DNA of 64,000 bases from Rostrohypoxylon terebratum. Its lineage: Eukaryota > Ascomycota > Sordariomycetes > Xylariales > Hypoxylaceae. Shown piece after piece: positions 1-10,393 of the stretch (positions are counted from its first letter, which is position 1; every line of letters starts with the position of its first letter). A program made the position numbers and the translations under genes. The notes under the pieces are model-generated. The model did not search any database. It worked only from the letters and a program-made list of their open reading frames with translations, and was not told the DNA's origin. The stretch spans positions 62,001-126,000 of the forward strand of contig MU385890.1 in assembly GCA_022497145.1 (NCBI GenBank), given 5' to 3'.

Positions 1-350
1 GTGCCCGGAAACAATTCAGTGGGTATTTTTGAACCACCTAAAGGTACGAACTCTGTAGGGAAGACTGCGCCGATTTCTCTCTTGGGTATTGCGGTAGATT
101 CCATGGGAAACATTGAGTTTGCGTAAGGATTGAAATTCCTAGCATTCTTTCTACGTTCTACGAGATAATAATTTATCCCAGTATAATCTGAGTCGCACTT
201 TTTGCAGACACCGCATCCGTGCGGGCCGCAGACAACTCGACCGTCGGGCAATTCGCAGGGACCTCTATGGTCCTGGCCATCGAGTCGGTAGCACAGGTAA
301 CCTTGAGCTACCCACCATCCGAGAGGCTTCGTTGTGTTATACTCAACCAT
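1..350 (-). CDS. Cys/His-motif protein, paralogue of the adjacent RNase H gene (partial at window edge)
   Basis: The frame is open from an ATG at 350 (context GCCATGG, a good Kozak fit) to the window edge, so only about 116 N-terminal residues are visible. They align with the start of the next gene: a GWW/GWY-x-AQG block, then CELPDGRVVCGPHG, then a C-x2-C pair. The ligand-like spacing C-x8-C-x2-H-x4-C-x2-C is the same in both proteins. Similarity returns near the edge (FPTEFVPLGG here, FPTKFTPPNS there; PTELFPG and PTQLFPV). The two genes are tandem on the same strand. Any RNase H domain would lie beyond the window and is not seen. The function of the motif is unknown to me; zinc binding is inferred from the spacing only. 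Confidence 0.75.
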   Translation of the reverse strand, partial: MVEYNTTKPLGWWVAQGYLCYRLDGQDHRGPCELPDGRVVCGPHGCGVCKKCDSDYTGINYYLVERRKNARNFNPYANSMFPMESTAIPKREIGAVFPTEFVPLGGSKIPTELFPG

Positions 351-1005
351 GGCGGGGATTGGAAACAAATGTACAAGTGATGAAACAGGACGGGATGCTT
401 CGGGCTAGTTTACGTCTTCCGATATCTAACTCTGATATGAAAGATATCTTGAGGTTGAAGAAGTGTAAATGGCACCGTCATTCAATTTAAGGCCAACCTA
501 CTATCCTCCACCTTGGAGAATGATGCGCCCAAATCTAAACGTATATAGTTAGGTTTGTGCAAGAGCCATCAAACCTCAATATCTACGACTTTGGTGCAGC
601 GGGGTTATTAGCTGGCACCACTCAACACCAACACTGAATGGAGTTTGGGATACAGGATGGATCTATCATGGAGGTGGCCAGTCTCGATTCCCAAGTACTA
701 GTATTGAAAGTAGGTACGACACGATACTACTTCTATATACGATCAGACTTTTTGCAACACCGCCAGGTCAGAGAGCCGGCTTTACTTAAGTAGGTATGGT
801 AGCTACTATTGCCGTACATGGTCGTCGCTAGCTTGCCGGGCTATCTAAGGTAACGCAGATCACCTCTCTCGGTGTGAATATATCTCCAAGCGCGATCTCT
901 GCTCACTAGGTATTAGGCAGGTAATATCTTCGAATACGCTTCCCTAAGAATCTCAATCCAGGCACTGTTTATTGCAGTTACGTATGGCTTAAGATACATT
1001 GTCGA
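351..1005. other. intergenic, no gene seen
   Basis: This stretch separates the two tandem paralogues and must hold the promoter of the left partial gene and the 3' region of the RNase H gene. No coding frame, repeat or RNA gene could be supported. Confidence 0.6.
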
Positions 1006-2043
1006 TCAGATTTCTAGTGGCCCTTTTCTAGAAAATCTCGGTTCATTCCACTGGTTAGGCACCTTATCCTCAGAAGCGGCCTCCTTCGCAGCCGCATCCG
1101 CAGTTTGATTCCAATCCCTTTGGATCCTCCAAAACCGTATAGAAAGCCCATCTTCCTTCCATCTTTCCACTTCGCCTAGAAGCAACTCCCACAAGTCTTG
1201 ATTCTTGACTTCAACGCCTCCACTCGTCTTCCAACCTTTCTTAATCCATGTCTTGGCCCAGGTCGTGCTTCCTTCGACCACATACTCCGAGTCGGTAGCG
1301 ATAACAATCGTACTGAAGCCTTCGTTAGGCCAGTACCGGAATCGCAGGGCTGCGATGACGGCACGGAGCTCGGCCCTGTTGCTACTCTGGATGCTCTTGT
1401 CGCCGAAAGGCCCCTCGGTCTCCAGCCGACCAGATCTGGTAGCCAGTTTTCCCGCGTCCTCCGACCCGTAAACAAATGCCCAGCCAGCTTTGGGATCCGG
1501 CTGGCCGTTGTTCAAACATGCTCCGTCGGTGAAGACGAGTACGACGTGGGGGTCGTGGCGATTGACGTATCTGCCAAGCCATATCAGCAATCTTGATCTA
1601 AGATACTATTCTCTGAGCTATTCTTACCTAGTCGAATTCGCATCAATTGCCTTGACGGGAAACAGTTGTGTCGGAGTGGTCGTGCTATTTGGAGGAGTGA
1701 ACTTGGTAGGAAATTCTCGGCCAGTGCCTCTTTTCATGTCCGGGACAACGACGTCTCTCCAAAAAGCTCTCACATGAGCCGCACGAGTATAGTCTACGCT
1801 TTTCTCGTCATCACTTTTGCCCCCATCGTCCTCTTCGTCATCGCCTTCGTCGTCGTATTCTTCATATCCGTCTGGAACATTGTCCATATCGGTGTAGTCT
1901 GTGCAGCATTTTCCACAGACGACAAGGCCATGAGGACCGCAGACAATCCGACCGTCGGGCAATTCGCAGGGACCCTCTTCGTCATCGCTCGAGGACGGGC
2001 CAAGCGGGTAGAAGCCCTGGGCAAGGTACCATCCGAGCGGCAT
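1006..2043 (-). CDS. ribonuclease H-like protein with N-terminal Cys/His motif
   Basis: Two exons, 2043..1628 and 1570..1006, with a 57-nt intron (donor GTAAGA, acceptor GGCAG), encode 326 residues. The frame is open a little further upstream but only to a TTG, so the ATG at 2043 is used. Residues 26-47 carry C-x8-C-x2-H-x4-C-x2-CC. Residues 58-84 form a strongly acidic stretch. An RNase HI fold fills about 148-305, with the expected catalytic acids: D154 (FTDGAC), E206 (NRAEL), D232 (ATDSEY) and D297 (NQTADAAAK). The protein should cleave RNA in RNA-DNA hybrids. It is much longer than a bare RNase HI and lacks an evident hybrid-binding domain. A mitochondrial or nuclear site cannot be told. 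It could instead be a fungal RNase H-like protein with another substrate. Confidence 0.88.
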
Positions 2044-3707
2044 TCTGGCAGTAGTTGTGACAGGCGGAATAGGCAAGATTTACCTGATGAGGTTAAATAG
2101 GAAGAGGCGGATGAGACGGATACTTAATTACACTGCGAGAACGAAAGATGTGAGGTTAAGGTTTGAAAAAAAAGAAGAGGAAAGCTCAAACAGCTTTTTG
2201 GATTATAGTTAGGTATTATATGTAACTCACACAGCGCTGTACCCAAGCCACGTGCAAACTCAGATATGTTGAATATACCAGTACAATTGATACCAAGAAC
2301 AAAGATACACCTGAAAGCAGTATATATATATATATTGTTTCCAGCCATACAATTGTTTGTATTACGCAATCCTTTGTTCTACGTATCTGCTTTCAGTACT
2401 TAACAAACTACTACAGCTGCTGCTCACAGCTTCCCTGTATTACAGCTACATTCCACACCTGGGTTCGTTGCATACAATACACTAGCTTCAGGCACTAGCT
2501 CTAATAACCGTGAGGGTAAGTCACGATTTAACGCTGAATAGTCTTGATCTGAAGACAACGAGGAAGTGAATGAGGTGATCATGGAGAGATCTAAAGAAGA
2601 TCCCTCCATAGATTCGATAAATTCGGGTTGGCTAACCTAGGTACTATCATGGATTCAAGTACAAATTAGAAGACAGGGGTTCCTATTTCTTCATATACTA
2701 GTAGGTATGAAAGAGGTATGTTAGGTCTCACCACTCCAATGTGGTTTTACGTCATTTTCCTCCTTTCTCCTCCCTTTTCTCCTCTGGCTTTTCTACAGCC
2801 TTATACCTACGATGTGCCTTCGTACCTACATGTAGGCATGCAGGACCCCCTATCACCAAACTTGTATGATACTGCGGACTAATATGAGTCCGACTGTCAT
2901 CTCGGGGGACAAAATTGATTATAATTTGGTCGGTCCATCTCCATATTAATATCTGCATCGTAAACCAACGAATTTGTGGAAGTCCAAAGAGCTACCAATC
3001 CCCCGCAATAAAACGCCTTTTCCTTCCTTCAACCTCTAGTAAGCAATATCTTCGAATGCTCTTCTCCTTGAAATGTAATTCAATCATTGCAGCTACATAG
3101 GGCTCGACTTCCTTAACTTGAGTCTAGGTCTTACGACACAAGTTGAAATAAAGCTCAACTTGCGAGTCCAGGACACTGATTTGAATGATATCTCGTGAAT
3201 GATGCTGCGAAAAGGGCTCCGATGTCACGGGAAATTCGATGCCAAGATACCGTTGGCAGCATGGCCGCATATCGGTCTAGTAGGATCCATGCAAAGTGGC
3301 TATCGCGGAATCTGATTGGAAGCTGGTTACTTAGATGCCGGGCTGTTGCACAACCAACTGCAGCTGAATACGGGGGTGCTGGGCGCCTAAAGTTGTAGGT
3401 ATGTATATTATACTTGGCCTCTCAAGCATACCTACCTGGGTCCTGGGTACTTAAGTTTTAAGTAGCAGTAGGTCTGCTAAACTTCTAGGTACTTCCCAGA
3501 AGGAGGAGAATCGAGACCTTAGAATTATTAGTTGAGTTGATATACCTCAAAATTTACCAACCCTTATCACACATCCGAGTGATGGGAGGCCGAAAAGGAG
3601 GGGATGCGAATACACAAGAATTTCACGATAGTGTCTTTGTCGCGCAAGCTGTCGTCTAGTTTCGTTCTTTCTCAAAGATTTCACCATAATTATTTCAAGC
3701 AATCGTT
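2044..3707. other. intergenic, no gene seen
   Basis: Divergent intergenic region between the RNase H-like gene and the HET gene, so it carries both promoters. There is an (AT)n tract near 2324-2337 and degraded CCTGGGTCCTGGGTA-type words near 3430. Only short frames without protein-like content occur. Confidence 0.6.
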
Positions 3708-5783
3708 ATGCTCGATCTAAACCAAGAGTTAGACCTTCTTGCTGCAAGATCAAGCATTCCCGAGCTGGTACCTCTCCATCTTCCACAAAATTGGCGAGCT
3801 GATGAAGCCAAAAGCCCAAAGGATCGTTGTGCAACTTGTGATTGGGATGGTTGTTGGAATAGCATCGCACAATGGCAAGGCCGTTCACAATTTGATTCCC
3901 CCCAAAATATGATCAGACAGGTTGATCTCGAGCAGTCCTTTGCTACTACTGCTTGTTTCAGTTGCGCCGTGCTTCTTGCGCTGACGCGGAAACTAAGTGT
4001 TCTTACGGGAGGATTCGGCGGTATCTGGTTTTCTCGCTACTATGATCTTATGATTTCTAATGACAAGAAAGCCGATGTAGAGATTTATATATCCTGCGAG
4101 AGCGAAGAGGCTCCTGACCCACCAGGGGCCAAGGTTTACACACATAAACATTATCAAGTAGCAGAGCCTTGGTCGGAAGAGACATTGGCGTGGGCCAATG
4201 ATCACATTGACAATTGTATCCAGAACCACGACTGTTCAAGTTTCCGGCTGGTGAACCACCTGCAATCTCTTCCGACGAGGTTGCTTCATATTCCGGGGAA
4301 CGCGAATATTAATAACATCCGCCTCATTCGAGATACTACAAGTTTACCACAGAATACTCGTTATTCCGCTCTAAGCCACTGTTGGGGCAAGGAAAAGCCG
4401 CGATGTATCACAACAGTGCATAACATTGGCGTGCATTCCACGGAGGGAATTCCTTGGGAGGTCATCCCGCAGACATTCAAGGACGCGATGCAGTATACCC
4501 GCAGGTTGGGCCTCGAGTATATATGGATTGATTCGTTCTGCATAATCCAGAACGATCTACCTGACTGGGAAAATGAATCAGTCCGCATGTTCAGTTACTA
4601 TTCGAATGCGTACATTACCCTAGGCTCTACCTTTTCCGTCGATTGTACGGGAGGGTTCTTCAGCGAACGACATATACGAGTGTCAAGACTTCACCTATTT
4701 GATGTCTTCTTCCAAGATACGAAACTTGGTGTTTATGCATCCCCGCGTAAATACAAGAATGAATCCCTAGATCTAAACGAAAGCAGCACACTGCTCGGCA
4801 GATCAGATAGTCCTTACCATCTCTTTAAAAGAGCGTGGACATATCAGGAACGCCTTGTTTCACAGAGACTGTTATTGTTCACCGAAGATCGTGTTCTTTT
4901 CGAGTGCTACTCTGGGAGACGATCTCAAGAGGGAGAGTCGGTAAGATCGACCACTCTCAAGGAATCCTATAGACACCTTTTGACTAGCAAGGCATACGAA
5001 TCCGAGCAAGAGTTATGGACATTGCTTGTACATTCTTTTACTGTCCTCCAGCTGTCGGTTTTTACAGACAAATTGCCGGCATTCGCGGCTATCGCACAGC
5101 AGTATCTGTCACGTCAAAGTCTCTCATGCGCAGCAGAAGATGAATATCTATGTGGACTGCGGAAAAGTTACCTGCATTGCGATCTGTTGTGGCAAGCAAC
5201 TCTCAGCCAAACCCGCGACAGAGAAATCGATGATGAACGCTTCTGTATTGGGAATTCGTACCTCGCTCCCTCCTGGTCTTGGGCATCAGTACCTCGATCG
5301 ACATGTTACGCGGACACAATGGTCATACCAGCTGGAACAGGATTCGGAGGATCTACTATCACGTTCAAAGGCGAATGCCTCGATTTTACCAAAAGTGGCC
5401 GCTTCGGTCGGGTTCTAGGGGGTTATATCATCATCGAAGGCCCAGTCCTCAACAGTTACATGCAGGTGTCGCCAGGCCGTGACTTGAATTATTATCACAG
5501 TCATGAATTGGTTTTGAAAAATGGTTGGCAGCTCGAATTTTGGCCAGACTTTAAGCGTGGATATAAGCACTTTGGATTGGCAGATAAAGTGGAAGTATAC
5601 TTATTGTTAGTTTGGGCTTCCGAACAAAAGGGGGCAGTGCTGGCGCTACATAAAAACAGTGAGAACCATCGGTATTATCGTTTAGGTATCTCTTTTTTCG
5701 GGCTAACCTGGAGCGATAATCGTTGGCCATATCTACATGGCCAATTTAAGAATGCGGAACGACGAACTTTGGAGATCGAATAG
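3708..5783 (+). CDS. HET-domain (heterokaryon incompatibility) protein
   Basis: Single exon with an ATG start, 691 residues, intact. The HET domain begins at about residue 217 (RYSALSHCWG) and continues through YIWIDSFCIIQND and WENESVRMFSYYSNAYITLG to AWTYQERLVSQRLLLF near 376. These are the standard blocks of the family. The N-terminal 200 residues hold cysteines (CATCDWDGCW) and look like the variable region upstream of HET in many single-domain members. The C-terminal half includes SWSWASVP, common in this subgroup. HET proteins set off growth arrest or cell death on non-self recognition in fungi; the partner of this one is unknown. No ankyrin, NACHT or WD repeats are visible. It is the intact counterpart of the broken HET gene at 52.7 kb, though of a different subtype. 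Confidence 0.92.
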   Translation: MLDLNQELDLLAARSSIPELVPLHLPQNWRADEAKSPKDRCATCDWDGCWNSIAQWQGRSQFDSPQNMIRQVDLEQSFATTACFSCAVLLALTRKLSVLTGGFGGIWFSRYYDLMISNDKKADVEIYISCESEEAPDPPGAKVYTHKHYQVAEPWSEETLAWANDHIDNCIQNHDCSSFRLVNHLQSLPTRLLHIPGNANINNIRLIRDTTSLPQNTRYSALSHCWGKEKPRCITTVHNIGVHSTEGIPWEVIPQTFKDAMQYTRRLGLEYIWIDSFCIIQNDLPDWENESVRMFSYYSNAYITLGSTFSVDCTGGFFSERHIRVSRLHLFDVFFQDTKLGVYASPRKYKNESLDLNESSTLLGRSDSPYHLFKRAWTYQERLVSQRLLLFTEDRVLFECYSGRRSQEGESVRSTTLKESYRHLLTSKAYESEQELWTLLVHSFTVLQLSVFTDKLPAFAAIAQQYLSRQSLSCAAEDEYLCGLRKSYLHCDLLWQATLSQTRDREIDDERFCIGNSYLAPSWSWASVPRSTCYADTMVIPAGTGFGGSTITFKGECLDFTKSGRFGRVLGGYIIIEGPVLNSYMQVSPGRDLNYYHSHELVLKNGWQLEFWPDFKRGYKHFGLADKVEVYLLLVWASEQKGAVLALHKNSENHRYYRLGISFFGLTWSDNRWPYLHGQFKNAERRTLEIE

Positions 5784-8442
5784 CGAAAAGTAGTTACTAT
5801 CAAAAAGCCTTCCGTGGGTGTTACTTACTAGTTAGCTGTCGGGGCTCTAGAGCCCTTGGTAGGGAGAGAGTCCTTAGTAGTTCGCCCTTGATGTACAGGA
5901 CTATAGGTAGATAAAGAGGGATTCTTGTATTTATATCGACCGCGCTCTTTAGCGTATCGAGGTCAAGAGTTCCCCATGTAATAGTATAGTCATTTCTGGG
6001 TCCGCAGCGTGACGATTGCTGCAACGACCTCTGTCACGAGATGGAATCGGAAGACCGACAGACAACGATGTGGCTACGGACCTATGTACCTACTGAAGAG
6101 GCTCTCAACTATCTGATGAACGCGATGTATATATTAGAGGAAACCCCTTCCGGCTAGATCCATGGCACTTGACGGTTATATGGTGGTAGCCGAGGTCGGG
6201 AGATAGGAGCTAGGATATCTACATAGTAAGTGCCATTGCCGACTTATTGAAATGCTATAGATCTCATATAGCTAGCTAGTTAGGCGCCTACCTGGTATAT
6301 AAGGGATGAAAGGGCTTGGGTGTTTGAGGTTCAAACATGAAAAATCCTTCATGTCGCATCACGTTACCATCCAGACATGCCCCCCTCATTTTGGCCCTAT
6401 AGTCATTTAGCGACTGGTGACAATATTCGATACCTATACTCATGAATACCGCTCTTGGTGGTGCTTATGGATCATACCTACTATAGGACTTTTAAATAAG
6501 GAGAGCGGGACATACCAAGAATATTCTCATGGGCTCCTACTTGTGGAAGGTCCGTAAGGCCATCTCCGAACAGCATGACTAAACTCTGAGCCATTAATAT
6601 GTGGCTATTCTTGAATAGAAGCATACTACCACCACCATCATCAATTACCGATTCTTCTATCCTGATTCGATCCAAACCATCTCGAACATGTCTAAAGCTT
6701 GGCATGCCCCCTATCCATCTGCGTGACATCGGCTTGCATATCTAGAGCCTCAGGAGAACTAATGAGTAATGTAATAGTCTAGACCAAACCCGAATGATAC
6801 CCCAAATTCCTGCTCAGCTTACTTGTGGGTGGTAATCGGGTATCCGGCAGTAATGACAATGCATGCAAACCATGTGTCGCGAAGCGAAAAAACGCTTCTA
6901 GACGCATCTCCTCGACTTCAGCTTTGTCTTATGCGACGCATCCTGCACCATATCCCCACCAAGAAGGGTACGCAACTTGATGGAAGGGGTTAAGGCCTCA
7001 CAAGTTCAAGGTGAGATTCAGTTCCACGTGGAGTAAGATACGACAGACAAGGGATCGAACCGATTATTGTAACCTCCCCGTGCATAAAGCTGACAGATCT
7101 TCACGTGCCGAGTACTACTTTAGTAGGAGGTAAATAGAAATATCAAGAAATCCTCCAATTATCTGAGAAGCCGATATCGTAGAATCACTATACTCCAGCG
7201 CAGTATCTCTATGAATTACATCATAGAAGTTCGGGAATAAGGAAAATCATGTTGGAGACGATGAGTTGCAGAGTTGTATAGACTATACCCACCTTGTGGG
7301 CTGTGCGTTGTTTAGATAGCCCCATCCATGATCGTGTTAATCTCCGCTGTTGCGGATAGACTAACCATCTACGAATCTCTGCTCAGGTCGATTTGACGAT
7401 AATCTTTCAACATTCAGGCGATAAAAATAAGCAAACGTAAGCATTCATCTTTCCGCCTTTCCATCTTTCCTGATACGCAAGATACGTGGTACGACACAGC
7501 GATTGAGCTCAGTTTAGCTCCTATCAGATCGGATTCTCTTAAAACATAAGCTCAACAGAAGGATTCAGGAGGGGCACGAATTAAGTGGACTGGCTAACGG
7601 AGCAATTGCAGAAAAAGCCGCGCGCTCTTCGCTCTAAAACTCGAGGACGGCAAATTCGAAGCAAATCGTACGAAATTTCCTTGGAATATGTTGGCAGCGA
7701 TAAAATTGCATTGAATATTAGCTTCAAAAAGGTCAAGACTCGATCATCATGCCGCGGACCTAGACAAGTTCGCTAAGTAGCGCGTTACCCTTTCTTTAAT
7801 AGCAGTGTTATATAGATGGTTTGTAATGAACATGGGACGACGTACTCGTAAAAAAACGTAAAAAAGATGGCGCTAGGTAGCATGTTAAGGGAGCTACCCT
7901 GGCTAGGTTGATAATCTGCGCGATGTGATCGAAGGATCGGAGGAGCATTACACGTGTATGTATGCTACATAGTACATCGCCGGCCAAGGACCAAAGATAC
8001 CCAAGTTGGCAGGTCGTAACGCTCACCATAGTCCCCATATGGTTTCCATACTACATGGTACATGCTATGGTAGTACTCAGTAATATCCCCGGAGCGGCGG
8101 AGCCACCTTGAAGGACCCTTGAGGAGGACCCGGTCGGCCCAATCCCTGTCTCGCGCTGACGCTATTGGATACTCCCGCGAGGAGAGGGATCTATTCCGAG
8201 CATGGGTGCCGTTCACGCCTGGATCTCAGACACACCTAGACAGACTGAGCCTCTCCCCATCCACGTGGGAAGAGCGCATTCCGGATCTGCAATCCCTTAT
8301 TTTGGGCTCCTCCCCCTCAACTTTCTGGCTTCCAGGTACCGATTCGCGTTCCTGCATTCCTTAACCTAGTAGTAGCAACAGCAGTACTAGCTATAGCTAG
8401 CTAACTAGGCAGTCATTCTTTTTTCATCTATTCCAACTCAGT
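5784..8442. other. intergenic with one possible decayed exon
   Basis: 2.7 kb between the HET gene and the FAD oxidase. Apart from the protein-like open stretch at 6516-6729 on the minus strand, entered separately, I see no supported gene. GCTAGC-rich words occur just upstream of the oxidase start (8390-8410). A tRNA-like B-box word on the minus strand near 7055 has no matching arms. Confidence 0.5.
6516..6729 (-). pseudogene. possible orphan exon or gene remnant of unknown family
   Basis: Minus-strand open stretch from an ATG at 6729 to a GTATGT donor-like site at 6515. Its translation reads like a folded protein rather than random sequence: SMLLFKNSHILMAQSLVML, then FGDGLTDLPQVGAHENILG. A CAG acceptor-like trinucleotide lies just upstream of ATGG, so the exon could also start there. 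I could not find a convincing downstream exon; the nearest open stretch after a TATAG acceptor does not keep the phase. I do not recognise the family. It could be a decayed gene, a missed multi-exon gene or chance. Confidence 0.3.
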
Positions 8443-10023
8443 ATGCGATCTTCTACCGGTCTCCTTGGCCTGTTGGCCAGCTTCGGCTTGGCTTGCGCTC
8501 ACCCGCAACCGCAACCACAACCGCAACCTCACCCTCACCCTTGGCCTCAGGGAAGTGAGATCGACAGCGATCTGAAGAGCAAGCTGTCCTCCGGCGCCAT
8601 CATCTCTCACAACGTCTCCACGGTCCCTCGATGGAGCGAGTTCAACGCCCCTAACCCGGGAACCATAGTGACCGTCGCTACGGAAGCCGACGTCCAGGCG
8701 ACTGTTCGTCATCTCACACGTGACAGCTTTGACAATACGAATACTCGACTAACATCTTCCAGGTACAATACTGCATCTCCAAGAACATCCCGTTCTTGGC
8801 ACAAAACGGAGGTCACGGCTGGAGCGGCGCTTTCACGCTCGGCCAAGATGGTCTCCTGATCAACCTGCGTGGTCTCAACACGACCACCTTCAACGAGGAC
8901 GGAACAGAGGCCACTATCGGAGGAGGTGCCATCATCCAGGAGGTTATCAACGCGGCGTATGCCAACAACGTCCAGATCCTCACTGGTAACTGCAACTGCG
9001 TCGGAGCTCTCGGCGCCGGTCTCGGTGGAGGTTACGGTAACCTGATGGGTCTTTACGGATTCAGCATCGACAACTACCTCTCGTTCAACGTCGTCTTGGC
9101 TAATGGAAGTCTCGTCACCGTCACCCCCGAGCAAGAGGATTTATGGTGGGCTCTTCGTGGCGCCGGCCCTAACTTCGGTATCGTCACCTCCGCTGTTATG
9201 AAGTCTACCCCGATGGCGCAAGCCGACAACATCGCCTGGACCGGTGGTCTATGGTTTACCGAGGACAAGATCGAGGAAATTACCCAGGCCATCCAGGACC
9301 TCACGCTCGAGGCTCACATGAACATCTTCCTGTACTTCCTAACTGTCAGCGGTGAACCCACTGTTCTCGTGACTGTCTTCTACTTTGGTACCGAGGCCGA
9401 CGGACGCGAGGCATTCAAGTCTATCATCGATATCGGACCTTACCAAGACACGACCGCCGTCCTCCCTCAGAACCAGTGGAACGCCGGCGCCGATGGCTTC
9501 TGCACCAAGGGTGACCGTAAGCCCACCTACAGTGCTGGATTCAATAACTTCGTCCCCTCGACCTGGCGCCAGATCTGGAACGACTACACCGAGTTCATCC
9601 AGAACCCCAACGCCAGCGCCACCACGGTCGTCGTCGAGTGCTACTCTCTCGACAAGGCCCAGTCGATCGGTTCCGAGACCGCTTCATTCGCCAACCGAGA
9701 CATCCGCTTCAACGGTTTCGCCATTACCTGGTACCCTGATGAGAGCCTCGACGCGACGGCCGAGGCCTACGGATCCGGATTCCGTGATCTGCTACGTGCC
9801 GATGACGGACTATCCTCCAACCGAACGTGAGTTTCCTTAACTTACCTTATTATAGTAGTATAAGGAGAATACCGATAACTAACTTCACCTACCTAGATAC
9901 GTCAACTTCGCCTTCGGAGATGAGACCAACCCGGAGGTGTACAACAACAGCACGGAGAGGCTGCGAACACTCAAGAAACAATATGACCCCAACAACGTTT
10001 TTAACCAGTGGTTCGACCTATAA
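8443..10023 (+). CDS. secreted FAD-linked oxidase (VAO/BBE-like, bicovalent type)
   Basis: Three exons, 8443..8703, 8763..9826 and 9897..10023, give 483 residues. Intron 1 (59 nt) has an uncommon GTTCGT donor but keeps the frame into the conserved VQYCISKNIPFLAQNGGHGW block; intron 2 is 70 nt. A signal peptide (about 1-19) is followed by a His/Gln-Pro alternating stretch (20-36). H105 in NGGHGW is the expected histidyl-FAD attachment site. C164 in GNCNCVG matches the second, cysteinyl attachment site of bicovalent oligosaccharide-oxidase and BBE-like enzymes. The C-terminus has the berberine-bridge block around YVNFAFGDE and YDPNNVFNQW. The substrate is unknown; such enzymes oxidise sugars, alcohols or secondary metabolites outside the cell. 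A GMC oxidoreductase lies convergently 370 nt away. Confidence 0.93.
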
Positions 10024-10393
10024 AAATCTACTACGTCATCTGAAGATGCTGATGCTAGGGATGAGTATATATTACTGACTAATGAATAAACGTGGTTCCG
10101 AAGAATATTCACTCGAGGAGTCATGTTCTGTAAATAGGTTCATATCTACAATTTTAATTTGAGTTGTTCCAGCTTTCAATAATTTTACACGCTACTCATT
10201 AAAATTCCATGTGATTATTCCATGTGCGACGATACTAAACCATGAAGCATCTTCACCGGTCTTGGGGTAGGGACATGAGACTAATGCATTCACCCGCGAG
10301 TTTGTGTAGCTACCTAGGACCTAGGTAGGTATTTGAGAATCGCTACAAGGTAGGTCCCTCTAGATATTACCGAGGACATCCCAGTCTAATTTC
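10024..10393. other. convergent 3'-3' intergenic region
   Basis: Holds the 3' ends of the FAD oxidase and the GMC oxidoreductase. The only clear structure is the perfect 17-bp palindrome at 10311, entered separately. Confidence 0.6.
10311..10327. repeat. 17-bp palindrome TACCTAGG-A-CCTAGGTA
   Basis: Two perfect 8-bp inverted arms around a single A. The same word with a central T occurs at 14048 and 42741. It lies between two convergent genes. No known factor or element is assigned. Confidence 0.7.

Noticed and set aside
7040..7065. tRNA-like B-box GGTTCGATCCC on the minus strand
   Set aside because: No T-stem pairing around it, no A-box and no acceptor stem could be built.
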